A stretch of DNA of 15,330 bases, taken from assembly GCA_964597685.1 (NCBI GenBank), contig CAZQZC010000060.1:1-15330 (forward strand), given 5' to 3'. The stretch is from JBCBTJ01 sp964597685. GTDB lineage: Bacteria > Pseudomonadota > Alphaproteobacteria > Caulobacterales > Hyphomonadaceae. Within the stretch, counting starts at the first letter, position 1; each line of letters begins with the position of its first letter. The notes under the pieces are model-generated. The model ran no database searches. It was not told the origin of the DNA and was given only the letters and a program-made list of their open reading frames with translations. This document shows, one piece after another, positions 7,096 to 13,884 of the stretch. The position numbers were made by a program, and so were the translations under genes.

Positions 7096-7884
7096 ATGAG
7101 CGAGCTTGCGAAACGGCGTCTGGCGCCCGCTCTTTTCGCATCCGGTGCGGCGTTGAGTCTGACTTTGGCTTTGCTGACCGCCGACGGCGACGACGGCGTA
7201 GACATCAACGCTGCGGCGGCGTCCGCCCCGATCCTCGTTGAATTGTTCACCTCGCAGTCGTGCTCGTCCTGCCCTCCTGCTGAGGCCTATGCGCGAACGC
7301 TTGCGCAGCAGAGCGACCTTGTCGTCATCGAGTGGCACGTCGATTATTGGGACGATCTTGTTTATGGCGCCGCCGGCGCCTGGAAGGATCCCTTCTCCCA
7401 CGCCAGGAATACCCGTCGGCAGCGCGATTACGCACGCGCCATCAACGGGGCCGACCGTATCTACACGCCGCAGGCTGTCGTGTCCGGCGCTTCGGAGGTG
7501 GTCGGGTCAAACCGTCGGGATGTTCAAGAAGCGATCGCGAACGCGCCGCCCCCTAGAGCTCTCCTTTCGCTTGACTCCCTCGAAACGACGATGTTGGCCA
7601 CAGTGGAACCGATCGGCGACGATGTCGCCACGGAGGCCGAAGTTCTGTTCGTCCGGTTGAAGGCGTCGGAAACAACGGACGTTGCGCGCGGTGAGAACCA
7701 CGGCAAGACCTTGGTTAACTCCAACATCGCGCTGGGCGTCCGAAACCTCGGGCCCTGGAACGGACGCACATCGGTGTTCGAGACACCGAAGATCGCGCCC
7801 GGAGAAACCTGCGCGCTGATTATACAGGAAACCGCGCAGGGACGGCCCGTGGGCCGAGTGCTCGGCGCCGCGTATTGCGGCTGA
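7096..7884 (+). CDS. Exported DUF1223 thioredoxin-fold protein
   Basis: This 262-residue protein belongs to DUF1223, a thioredoxin-like family common in alphaproteobacteria with no firm function. Residues 1-28 look like a signal peptide or membrane anchor (basic MSELAKRR, then a hydrophobic stretch). The mature part starts near PILVELFTSQSCSSCPPAE, where Cys56 and Cys59 form a CxxC pair at the thioredoxin position. VVIEWHVDYWDDL and YTPQAVVSG are further family signatures. It likely acts in the periplasm, perhaps in thiol or metal handling (inference). I chose ATG 7096 because GAGGG (7081-7085) lies 10 nt upstream. An in-frame TTG at 7087 would leave no room for a ribosome site. It is divergent from the SDR gene, and its stop is 7 bp from the stop of the converging dehydratase gene. 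Confidence 0.85.
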   Translation: MSELAKRRLAPALFASGAALSLTLALLTADGDDGVDINAAAASAPILVELFTSQSCSSCPPAEAYARTLAQQSDLVVIEWHVDYWDDLVYGAAGAWKDPFSHARNTRRQRDYARAINGADRIYTPQAVVSGASEVVGSNRRDVQEAIANAPPPRALLSLDSLETTMLATVEPIGDDVATEAEVLFVRLKASETTDVARGENHGKTLVNSNIALGVRNLGPWNGRTSVFETPKIAPGETCALIIQETAQGRPVGRVLGAAYCG

Positions 7885-7892
7885 GACGTCTC
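7883..7892. repeat. 10-bp perfect palindrome spanning two convergent stop codons
   Basis: GAGACGTCTC overlaps the TGA of the DUF1223 gene (7882-7884) and the first base of the reverse TAG of the dehydratase gene (7892-7894). It shares the AGACGTCT core with the larger palindrome at 4894-4915, which also sits at a convergent gene end. It is too short for a convincing terminator alone. Confidence 0.35.
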
Positions 7893-8188
7893 TAAGCGAG
7901 CTTCGCGGCCAATTGAGCCATGAACTCGGCGAGATCGACGTCTAAACGGGTCACGCCGTTAGAATCGTGCGTGGTCAACGTCACATCGACCCGATTGTAG
8001 ACGTTCGCCCATTCGGGATGGTGGTCGGCTTGTTCAGCCTTCAATGCGCACGCCGACATGAAAGCCCAGGCAGTCTTGAAATCGGGGAACTCGAACCGCC
8101 TCTCGATCGCGTCTCGCTCGCCTGGCTTTACGCTCCAGCCTGTCAATTGCTCCACGGCGGCAGCCGCTCCAATCTTGTCCGCTCTCAT
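7892..8188 (-). CDS. Pterin-4a-carbinolamine dehydratase (4a-hydroxytetrahydrobiopterin dehydratase)
   Basis: A 98-residue protein of the PCD/DCoH family (PhhB in Pseudomonas). The family dehydrates 4a-hydroxytetrahydropterin so that the pterin cofactor of aromatic amino acid hydroxylases can be recycled; some members may support molybdopterin or folate metabolism. Key motif: ADHHPEWANVYNRVDVTLTTHD, with His56, His57 and His74 at the positions of the catalytic histidines. I chose ATG 8186-8188, not the in-frame ATG 45 bp upstream. It overlaps the stop of the preceding gene as ATGA and has GAGGAG (8197-8202) 8 nt before it, which points to translational coupling. It is the last gene of the bioB cluster. 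No phenylalanine hydroxylase gene is in view, so the pathway it serves is open. Confidence 0.92.
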   Translation of the reverse strand: MRADKIGAAAAVEQLTGWSVKPGERDAIERRFEFPDFKTAWAFMSACALKAEQADHHPEWANVYNRVDVTLTTHDSNGVTRLDVDLAEFMAQLAAKLA

Positions 8189-8769
8189 CGCGTCGGCTCC
8201 TCGTTTCCGATTTCGTGAAGGAAATACACCCATCGCCCGCTATCCGACACTGCCAGCCGAAAGCCTGGGAATGGATCGCCCGTCCGGATCTGCTCGATCC
8301 CGTCATCCCCGACTAAATCGCGCAATCGCGCACGATCACGGAAACTGAGCCGTTCCGGGGCCAGCTCGTCCGGCGCCCTGGCGGCCAAGTCAGGCCAAAC
8401 ATGCCAAAGTTCATCGCCTACATTCACGGACGCATGCGGCTCCAACAGAAGGGCGGCGAGTTTTTCCAGCGGATCGACGCCGGTGCGTCTCAACAGATAC
8501 CAATGGTCGTAGTGCCGCTCGCCGCCAAAATTGGATCGGAAGCCGGACTCCGAATCTGCCAGCCTTGCGAGGGCCCGAAGGGAGCGCCCGGCCGAGAGTT
8601 CTCGCAATTGCTCGACCTTGGCTTGGGCCGCCTCGCTCAGGGGCGGCGGTTCGGGCCGGGATGGCGTTTCTATAAGTGTTTCGTCTGGCGGCTTTCGAAC
8701 CGCTGCGGGTTCAGCAGGCGCGCTGCAAGCGGTCAAAGCCGCGGCGGCGAGGATCGTGAGCGCGCGCAT
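8185..8769 (-). CDS. Lipoprotein of unknown function
   Basis: I do not recognise this 194-residue protein. Residues 1-15 form a lipoprotein signal, a hydrophobic stretch ending in the lipobox LTAC (Cys15), followed by Ser16, so outer-membrane placement is likely. Residues 16-45 are rich in Ala, Pro and Glu, a typical linker. A compact domain follows (about 46-190), marked by GGERHYDHWYLLRRTGVDPLEK, VGDELWHVWPDLAAR, a helical FRDRARLRDLVG segment and a final DSGRWVYFLHEIG strand region. Aromatic residues are frequent, and no catalytic triad or metal motif is obvious. It starts 4 nt after the HAD gene and ends overlapping the dehydratase gene, so it is surely cotranscribed. A role linked to pterin or biotin is not shown by sequence. 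Confidence 0.85.
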   Translation of the reverse strand: MRALTILAAAALTACSAPAEPAAVRKPPDETLIETPSRPEPPPLSEAAQAKVEQLRELSAGRSLRALARLADSESGFRSNFGGERHYDHWYLLRRTGVDPLEKLAALLLEPHASVNVGDELWHVWPDLAARAPDELAPERLSFRDRARLRDLVGDDGIEQIRTGDPFPGFRLAVSDSGRWVYFLHEIGNEEPTR

Positions 8770-8773
8770 CGCC

Positions 8774-9424
8774 CTATGAAATAGGAAAGCCTGTCGCTGA
8801 GGCCAGGTCGTTTAGCAATTGCGCCTCGCTGGCGACCTTGATCGTCGTCATCCCCATCGCACGCGCGGGTTTCAGATTGACGCCGAGGTCGTCGAGATAA
8901 ACGCACCGCGCCGGTTCGACCCCCAGAGCCTCGCACATCAAGGCGTAGATTCGCGGGTCGGGCTTGCGAATGCCAATCTTCGAACTTTCCAGAACGTGGT
9001 CAAACAGAGCGAATATATCGGCCACCGCGCGCGCCTTCGCCTCGTCGCCGGCCATCGAGGCGCCTTTGCCGATGGGCGCATTATTCGTGATGCAGCCGAC
9101 CTTCACCCGGGCCTTGCAGATCCGCAGCGCGTCCACCACAGCTGGGCGCACCGCCCCCGATAACAGCGCCAAGATGTCCGCTCCAGGCACTTCGTGGCCC
9201 AAATCACGGGATTCCGAGCGAAACAACGCATCGAATCCCGCCGCATCGACTTCGGAGCGTTCGAGCCGCGCCCAGGCATTGTCGTCCGAATTGCGCGCAT
9301 TCACGGAACGGATGAAATCGGCCGGCAAGCCGTGCGAAGCTTCGTAGGCGTTGAACGCTTCGAATGGGGACGACGTCAGAACGCCGCCAAAATCCCAGAT
9401 GACGGCGTCAATTCTATTGGGCAT
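8774..9424 (-). CDS. HAD-superfamily hydrolase, subfamily IA
   Basis: A 216-residue HAD-IA protein, probably a small-molecule phosphatase in the cytoplasm. Motif I is WDFGGVLTSSP with nucleophile Asp11. The usual second Asp (general acid, two residues later) is Gly13, as in FGG/MGG-type relatives such as the ACAD10-like HAD domains. Motif II is ITNN (Thr113), motif III is Lys154 in IRKPDPRIY, and motif IV is LDD (Asp178/Asp179). The cap helices lie about 20-90. It begins 8 nt after bioB and ends 4 nt before the lipoprotein gene. A phosphatase step in flavin, pterin or sugar-phosphate metabolism is possible, but the substrate cannot be read from sequence. Confidence 0.9.
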   Translation of the reverse strand: MPNRIDAVIWDFGGVLTSSPFEAFNAYEASHGLPADFIRSVNARNSDDNAWARLERSEVDAAGFDALFRSESRDLGHEVPGADILALLSGAVRPAVVDALRICKARVKVGCITNNAPIGKGASMAGDEAKARAVADIFALFDHVLESSKIGIRKPDPRIYALMCEALGVEPARCVYLDDLGVNLKPARAMGMTTIKVASEAQLLNDLASATGFPIS

Positions 9425-9432
9425 GCCAGACC

Positions 9433-10437
9433 CTAGACCCGCTCAATAAGGGTGGTGCGTTGGGGGCCGGCCTCCATGATCTCGCGCCCCGACGCCTCAA
9501 GCCCCATAGCGTCGAGAAGCGCCTCATCCTGATCCGTATCCGGATTGTCCGTCGTCAGGAGGCGGTCGCCGACAAAGATCGAATTCGCCCCAGCGAGCAG
9601 ACAAAGCGCTTGGCCTTCTTCGCTCATCCCTTCGCGTCCAGCTGATAGCCGAACCCAGCTTTTTGGAAACACCACCCGGCAAACCGCAATGGCGCGGGCG
9701 AGTTCGAGTGCGCCGATCGCGGCGCTTGACCCCAATGGCGTGCCCGCGATCGGCACGAGCATGTTAACTGGAACACTCTCTGGGTGCGGATCAAGTTTAG
9801 CCAATTCGTGTATGAGGCCCACGCGGTCCTCCCGCGTCTCTCCCATGCCCAGAATGCCGCCGCAGCACACCTTGATGCCCGCGCCGCGAACACGGGAAAT
9901 GGTCTCCAGACGATCGTCGTATGTCCGGGTGGAAACGACCTTGCCGTAATATTCCGGCGACGTGTCTAGGTTGTGATTGTAGTAGTCCAGCCCAGCCTCG
10001 CGCAGCGTTTCCGCCTGACCGTCTCGCAGCATTCCGAGCGTGACGCAGGTCTCCAACCCTTCGGCCTTCACGGCGCGGATCATGTCGGCGACCTTGGGCA
10101 GATCGCGATCCTTTAAGTCCCGCCACGCGGCGCCCATGCAGAACCGATCCGCTCCATTGTCCTTGGCGCGCCGCGCCGCTGCGACAACATCGTCAATCGG
10201 AAGCAGCTTTTCGGCGTCGAGCCCCGTGTCGAAGTGCGCGGATTGCGAACAATACCCGCAATCTTCAGGGCATCCGCCCGTCTTTATCGATAACAATTGC
10301 GATTTCTGCACCGCGCCGTCCGGCCAGTTCGCCCGCTTCACGTCGAGAGCCTTGGCAAACAATGTATCGAGGGGAAGATCGTAAAGGCCGGCGATTTCGT
10401 CGCGAGTCCAATCGTGACGGGGCGTGAGTTCGGCCAT
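9433..10437 (-). CDS. bioB: Biotin synthase
   Basis: A radical-SAM enzyme of 334 residues that inserts sulfur into dethiobiotin, the last step of biotin synthesis. The 4Fe-4S site is GGCPEDCGYCSQS with Cys56, Cys60 and Cys63. The 2Fe-2S ligands fall at Cys100, Cys131, Cys191 and Arg263, each exactly three positions after the E. coli counterparts (97, 128, 188, 260). YNHNLDTSPEYY (153-164) is the family signature. I prefer ATG 10435-10437 over the ATG 27 bp upstream because AAGGAAG (10444-10450) lies 6 nt before it and the conserved protein starts there. It heads a four-gene cluster on the minus strand. No bioA, bioD or bioF is in view, so the rest of the pathway lies elsewhere. Confidence 0.97.
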   Translation of the reverse strand: MAELTPRHDWTRDEIAGLYDLPLDTLFAKALDVKRANWPDGAVQKSQLLSIKTGGCPEDCGYCSQSAHFDTGLDAEKLLPIDDVVAAARRAKDNGADRFCMGAAWRDLKDRDLPKVADMIRAVKAEGLETCVTLGMLRDGQAETLREAGLDYYNHNLDTSPEYYGKVVSTRTYDDRLETISRVRGAGIKVCCGGILGMGETREDRVGLIHELAKLDPHPESVPVNMLVPIAGTPLGSSAAIGALELARAIAVCRVVFPKSWVRLSAGREGMSEEGQALCLLAGANSIFVGDRLLTTDNPDTDQDEALLDAMGLEASGREIMEAGPQRTTLIERV

Positions 10438-10474
10438 AGCTGACTTCCTTGCTTCGCGTAACAAAAACGAATTT

Positions 10475-10485
10475 CGGCTTAGCCG
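10475..10485. promoter_or_regulatory. 11-bp palindrome in the bioB leader (possible operator)
   Basis: CGGCT-T-AGCCG is a perfect inverted repeat about 40 bp before the bioB start. It does not match BirA or BioR operator sequences. It could be an operator or chance GC-rich symmetry. Confidence 0.25.
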
Positions 10486-10603
10486 TTTCCGGCATTGTCG
10501 CGCAAGCCGCGGCCCCCTTGGCGATCGCCCCTGCGCCTTGACGACGGTGTTGACTCTTTTCGACGTCGCCTATTTTAACGACTTAGTGGCGTAGCGTAGC
10601 GTT

Positions 10604-10628
10604 AAGGGCGGTCCAACGGGCCGCCCTT
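10604..10628 (-). terminator. Hairpin terminator after divL
   Basis: AAGGGCGG (10604-10611) and CCGCCCTT (10621-10628) form a perfect 8-bp stem around a 9-nt loop, 12 nt after the divL stop on the minus strand. GC content is high but only TT follows on the minus strand, so it may need help from Rho. On the plus strand TTTCC follows, so it could also stop transcription running toward divL. Confidence 0.65.
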
Positions 10629-10640
10629 TCCGTAAGCGGA

Positions 10641-13088
10641 TTATGCACCGGCGCCCAAGGCGACGTCAGGTGTTGATCTGTCCGATGAGAGCCCCGCCTG
10701 CACAGGAAGCCAACACACAACTTCCGTACCGCCGCCAGGCGTTGATTTCAGCCCAACGCCGCCGCCGTGCAACTCGACGAAGTGTTTCACAAGCGCGAGA
10801 CCGAGGCCCGCACCCCGTTGGTCCCCGGACGTGAAGCTGTCGAAACTGCCCGCCTGACGCTCTGGATCGATACCGCGGCCATCGTCGCGCACCGTAATTC
10901 GAGCCATCTCGCCGGCGCGGTCAGCTGAGACAACAATCTCTCCGCCGGGCTCGGTGAACCGAAGGGCGTTGGAGATCAGATTGAAGAGCACCTGCCGAAT
11001 GCGCCGTTCGTCCGCCCGTATGCGGCCCACATTGTTAGGGACGTCGGCGCGCACTGTGACCCGGGTGTCCGCCGCCTTGGACACGACCATCTCGACCGAA
11101 TCTTCGATGATCTCCGCAAGATCGACTTCTGAAAGATCCAGATCCATCCGCCCGGCCTCAATCAAAGCGAGATCCAGGATATTCTCGATCAGCTTCGACA
11201 GATGGTCGGACGCCGATAGAATGGAATGCACATAGTCGAGTTGACGCTCCGACAAGTCGCCGTGGCGCTGACTTTCGAGGAATTCAGCATAGCCCAAAAT
11301 GGTCGTGAGCGGCGAGCGAAGTTGGTAGGAGACGTTCTGAACGAATTCGGTCTTCAGCCGGTCAGCCGCTTCGAACGCCTCGGCCCGTTCGCGGAGCGCG
11401 CTTTCAACGCGGCGCGTGGCCGTTACGTCAGCAAATGCGATCAGCGTGTTGCCGTTGGGCAGCGGATGCGTGAGATAAGTGAGAGTTGAGCCGTCGGAGC
11501 GGCGCATTTCGCCCGTCGTCTCTTGACGCGCCCGGGGGCTCGGGTCGGTCACATGGGACTTGATCTGGGCCCAGATGTCGCGGTCGTGGAACAGCGGGAC
11601 GCACGCCTCAACGATCGCATCATAATCGGACGTATCGCCAAGAACGTCGTCGCCGAGATCCCAAAGGCGTTTGAAAGCCTGGTTCGACAGCCGCAGCCTG
11701 CCGTCGCCGCCGAACACCGCGCACGCCTCGTGAAGACTGTCCAGCGTCGCCGACTGGGTCTTAATCAGTGCGTTGTAACGGGTTTGAAGATCAAGCTGCC
11801 CGGTGATGTCGCGGAACAAGAGCAACAGGCCGCCAAGGGGATGGCGCTGGCGCGTAACAGACAACGTTCGACCATCGGGAAGCGACCAAGTGTCGTCCGC
11901 CACGTCGCCGATGTCGAGATAATGGGCGAGCTCCTCTGCGCGCCACTTGGCATAGTCCGCGCGGGAGGGAAGCTTCCGCCGCTCGCGCAACCGGTCGAGG
12001 ATCTCACCGTGCTGCGGCTGGTCCAGAAGGAAGCCGTCTTGAAATTCCCACATATCGGCAAACGCGCGATTGTGAAAAATCAGCTTGCGGTCCGGGCCGA
12101 AGATCGCGACGGCGTCGGCGACATGGTTCAATGTCTCGTCGTGCGCCTTCACGTGGCGGTTCAGCTCTTCGTGCGCGTCTTCCTGATCGGTCACGTCAAA
12201 CGCCATGGCGCCGGCCCCGCCCGAAAGCGGAAACGTCAGCACGCGCATCGCACGGCGCGCCCCGCCAATCACGACGTGGCGAATCTCGTCAATGTCCCGC
12301 CCCTCAGCCATGGTGCGCTTGGCTTGGCGCGCCGCATCGGCGTCGAGCATTGTCTGCTGATCCAGAGCCTTATCGAGGGAATCGCTTTCAACAGCGGCCA
12401 GGAAGGCGGGATTCGCCCATTGTAGCTTTCCAACGCCAGACACGCGCCAAGCCGGAAACGGGGCCTTGCGCAACATGTCGAGAAATGCCGCAGGATCTCT
12501 CGCAATAACCTGACGGGCCTCCTCGATGCGGTTTAGTCCGCTTGACGTTTCGGTATGACGGATCGTGGAATCGGTAAGCCAAACGACCGCCCTTGCGCCC
12601 GCGGTGCGCCCGTCGGCTTCCAGGAACCGCCCGCCCGCCGTCGACAGAGTGATCGAAAACGGCGTGCCGTCGTCGCGCAGGGCTGCAAGGCATTGGCGCA
12701 ACGTTGTATCCCTGCGGGCTCCGTCGCGCGCCTCCAGATCGGCGAGTCCTTCCAGAATGCGGATCGCCGCGCTTTCCGAAATCGCGTCATCCGTAAAATT
12801 GAGCAAATTGGCGAGCGCCACCGGAGAGCCGAACACCTCAGGCTCCGGAATGGAATCCCCTCCCTCGCCCTCGACCTCGTCCCAAACGAGAATGACCCCG
12901 GGGTGGGCGCCGAACACGCTGTCTGCGCGCGCGAGCTGCTCCTCCAAGTCTACGGCGCGATTGCGAAACTTGCGCGCCATGCCGCGCGCGCCATCGGACA
13001 CGCGCAGGGCCCACAGCATAGACGCGATCGACAGGGCGGATGCGCCCGCAGCGACAATGAGCGGGACTTGGTCCCCTGTGACCGCCAT
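10641..13088 (-). CDS. divL: DivL-type tyrosine 'histidine kinase' (PAS multi-domain cell-cycle regulator)
   Basis: An 815-residue membrane sensor kinase homologue. Layout: one N-terminal membrane helix (about 8-30), a helical linker (35-55), then PAS-like domains at about 205-305, 315-430 (FGPDRKLIFHNRAFADMW) and 440-560 (FGGDGRLRLSNQAFKRLW). The DHp helix pair follows (570-645) and an HATPase domain (690-795) with N-box Asn703/Asn707, G1 DDGRGID (735-741) and G2 GAGLGL (759-764). The phosphorylatable His is replaced by Tyr588 in NVSYQLRSPL (codon TAC, 11325-11327 reversed). That is the hallmark of DivL, which in Caulobacter controls CckA, and through it CtrA, at a cell pole. The family's known job is signalling by binding DivK and CckA rather than by classical His autophosphorylation. 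GGAGG (13095-13099) lies 6 nt before the start. A CtrA-type box and candidate promoter lie upstream. Confidence 0.92.
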   Translation of the reverse strand: MAVTGDQVPLIVAAGASALSIASMLWALRVSDGARGMARKFRNRAVDLEEQLARADSVFGAHPGVILVWDEVEGEGGDSIPEPEVFGSPVALANLLNFTDDAISESAAIRILEGLADLEARDGARRDTTLRQCLAALRDDGTPFSITLSTAGGRFLEADGRTAGARAVVWLTDSTIRHTETSSGLNRIEEARQVIARDPAAFLDMLRKAPFPAWRVSGVGKLQWANPAFLAAVESDSLDKALDQQTMLDADAARQAKRTMAEGRDIDEIRHVVIGGARRAMRVLTFPLSGGAGAMAFDVTDQEDAHEELNRHVKAHDETLNHVADAVAIFGPDRKLIFHNRAFADMWEFQDGFLLDQPQHGEILDRLRERRKLPSRADYAKWRAEELAHYLDIGDVADDTWSLPDGRTLSVTRQRHPLGGLLLLFRDITGQLDLQTRYNALIKTQSATLDSLHEACAVFGGDGRLRLSNQAFKRLWDLGDDVLGDTSDYDAIVEACVPLFHDRDIWAQIKSHVTDPSPRARQETTGEMRRSDGSTLTYLTHPLPNGNTLIAFADVTATRRVESALRERAEAFEAADRLKTEFVQNVSYQLRSPLTTILGYAEFLESQRHGDLSERQLDYVHSILSASDHLSKLIENILDLALIEAGRMDLDLSEVDLAEIIEDSVEMVVSKAADTRVTVRADVPNNVGRIRADERRIRQVLFNLISNALRFTEPGGEIVVSADRAGEMARITVRDDGRGIDPERQAGSFDSFTSGDQRGAGLGLALVKHFVELHGGGVGLKSTPGGGTEVVCWLPVQAGLSSDRSTPDVALGAGA

Positions 13089-13141
13089 GGGCCGCCTCCA
13101 GTTCCACTCCAGACCCAGATCAAAACTCTGAACCCTTACAT

Positions 13142-13170
13142 GGATTAATCGATTGCTGGGTTTGCGTTAA
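13142..13170 (-). promoter_or_regulatory. divL: Candidate promoter of divL
   Basis: On the minus strand TTAACG (13165-13170) as -35 and TAATCC (13142-13147) as -10 are separated by exactly 17 bp. The -10 lies about 54 bp before the divL start. The -35 overlaps the CtrA-type box, the arrangement seen at CtrA-activated promoters. Confidence 0.45.
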
Positions 13171-13181
13171 GCGCGAGTTAA
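13167..13181 (-). promoter_or_regulatory. CtrA box, perfect TTAA-N7-TTAA, upstream of divL
   Basis: TTAA (13167-13170) and TTAA (13178-13181) are separated by exactly 7 bp. A C follows the second TTAA on either strand, giving the TTAA-N7-TTAAC form of the CtrA site. It lies 79-93 bp upstream of divL and just past the stop of the EF-hand gene (13188). Confidence 0.65.
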
Positions 13182-13187
13182 CAGCCC

Positions 13188-13730
13188 CTAACCGCCGCGG
13201 CGCGGCGCGATCGGCTGCGGCGCAGTCGACAGAGGGTTTTCGGGTTCGGCCGGGCGGCCGGCTTTCAACGACGCCAAACGCACATCGCCCGTGCTTGCAT
13301 CGGCTAAACCTGCGGCGAACGCGCCTACAACGCCCGCGAATTCCTCGAAACTCACCACGCGATCCAGGTTGGGGTCGAAACGGGCCGGATTCGCCAGCGT
13401 ATCGTCGCGCGTCGGCAATGCAGCGGCCCAGGCCGCCTGCTCAAGCGGCGATAGGCGGCCGTCGGCATTGTCGTCCGCTTCGGCGAACGCCTCAGAGATT
13501 CCGATCTCCACCTCCGACGCGGTCACGATCCCATCCCGGTCGCCATCGAAGCTGAGAATCAATCCTCCGCCAGGGATCAGCCTATCGACCTTTGGGGACG
13601 GGCGGGCGGCAAGATCTTTAATCTGCCCGCGACCTGGCAGACGAACAATTTCATCGTCGTCAGCATGGGCGGGAAGCGGTCCCTGCAGGAAGGCCGCGCC
13701 AATCATCAAGAAACAAATCCGGCGGATCAT
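13188..13730 (-). CDS. Exported EF-hand calcium-binding protein
   Basis: A 180-residue protein with a cleavable signal peptide (about 1-23, MIRRICFLMIG... ending ...PAHA). It has three EF-hand loops: Asp62-Glu73 (D.D.DG..T..E), Asp86-Glu97 (D.N.DG..S..E) and Asp119-Glu130 (D.N.DR..S..E). The third has Arg in place of the loop Gly, so it may bind calcium less well. The C-terminal tail (150-180) is Pro/Ala-rich. It probably acts as a periplasmic calcium binder or sensor; the partner is unknown. The start has AGGG about 12 nt upstream. It is divergent from ahcY and lies upstream of divL on the same strand, but the gap holds a separate promoter. Confidence 0.85.
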   Translation of the reverse strand: MIRRICFLMIGAAFLQGPLPAHADDDEIVRLPGRGQIKDLAARPSPKVDRLIPGGGLILSFDGDRDGIVTASEVEIGISEAFAEADDNADGRLSPLEQAAWAAALPTRDDTLANPARFDPNLDRVVSFEEFAGVVGAFAAGLADASTGDVRLASLKAGRPAEPENPLSTAPQPIAPRRGG

Positions 13731-13871
13731 GGACGACGCCCTTACAACTGAGCCACCAGTCTAAGCTCATCCATCGGGAATCTCCATGGCCAGGCGCATC
13801 CACCGCCCAAAGGGCGCATTGCGCCGCTGTCATAAGGTGGTACACACCCGCCGACATTGAACACCCCATAC

Positions 13872-13877
13872 GAAGGA
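13872..13877 (+). promoter_or_regulatory. ahcY: Strong ribosome-binding site of ahcY
   Basis: GAAGGA lies 7 nt before the ATG at 13885 and fixes the ahcY start. The 154-bp gap to the EF-hand gene also contains the repeats GCCCAAAGGGC and GCGCATTGCGC. I could not recognise a known SAM or SAH riboswitch there. Confidence 0.7.
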
Positions 13878-13884
13878 CCTCACA

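Noticed and set aside
10520..10529. GGCGATCGCC palindrome
   Set aside because: Common sort of GC-rich palindrome; a single copy here has no clear meaning.
10438..10640. BirA or BioR biotin operator before bioB
   Set aside because: I saw no TTATMKATAA-type BioR box or BirA-like palindrome in the leader; only an unrelated 11-bp palindrome.
11523..12425. 300-codon open frame on the plus strand across divL
   Set aside because: It lies opposite the well-supported divL gene, has no recognisable domain, and is rich in the residues expected from reading a high-GC gene backwards.
13731..13884. SAM or SAH riboswitch upstream of ahcY
   Set aside because: The leader has small GC-rich repeats but I could not match any riboswitch core. 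A covariance search with Rfam SAH/SAM models would settle it.
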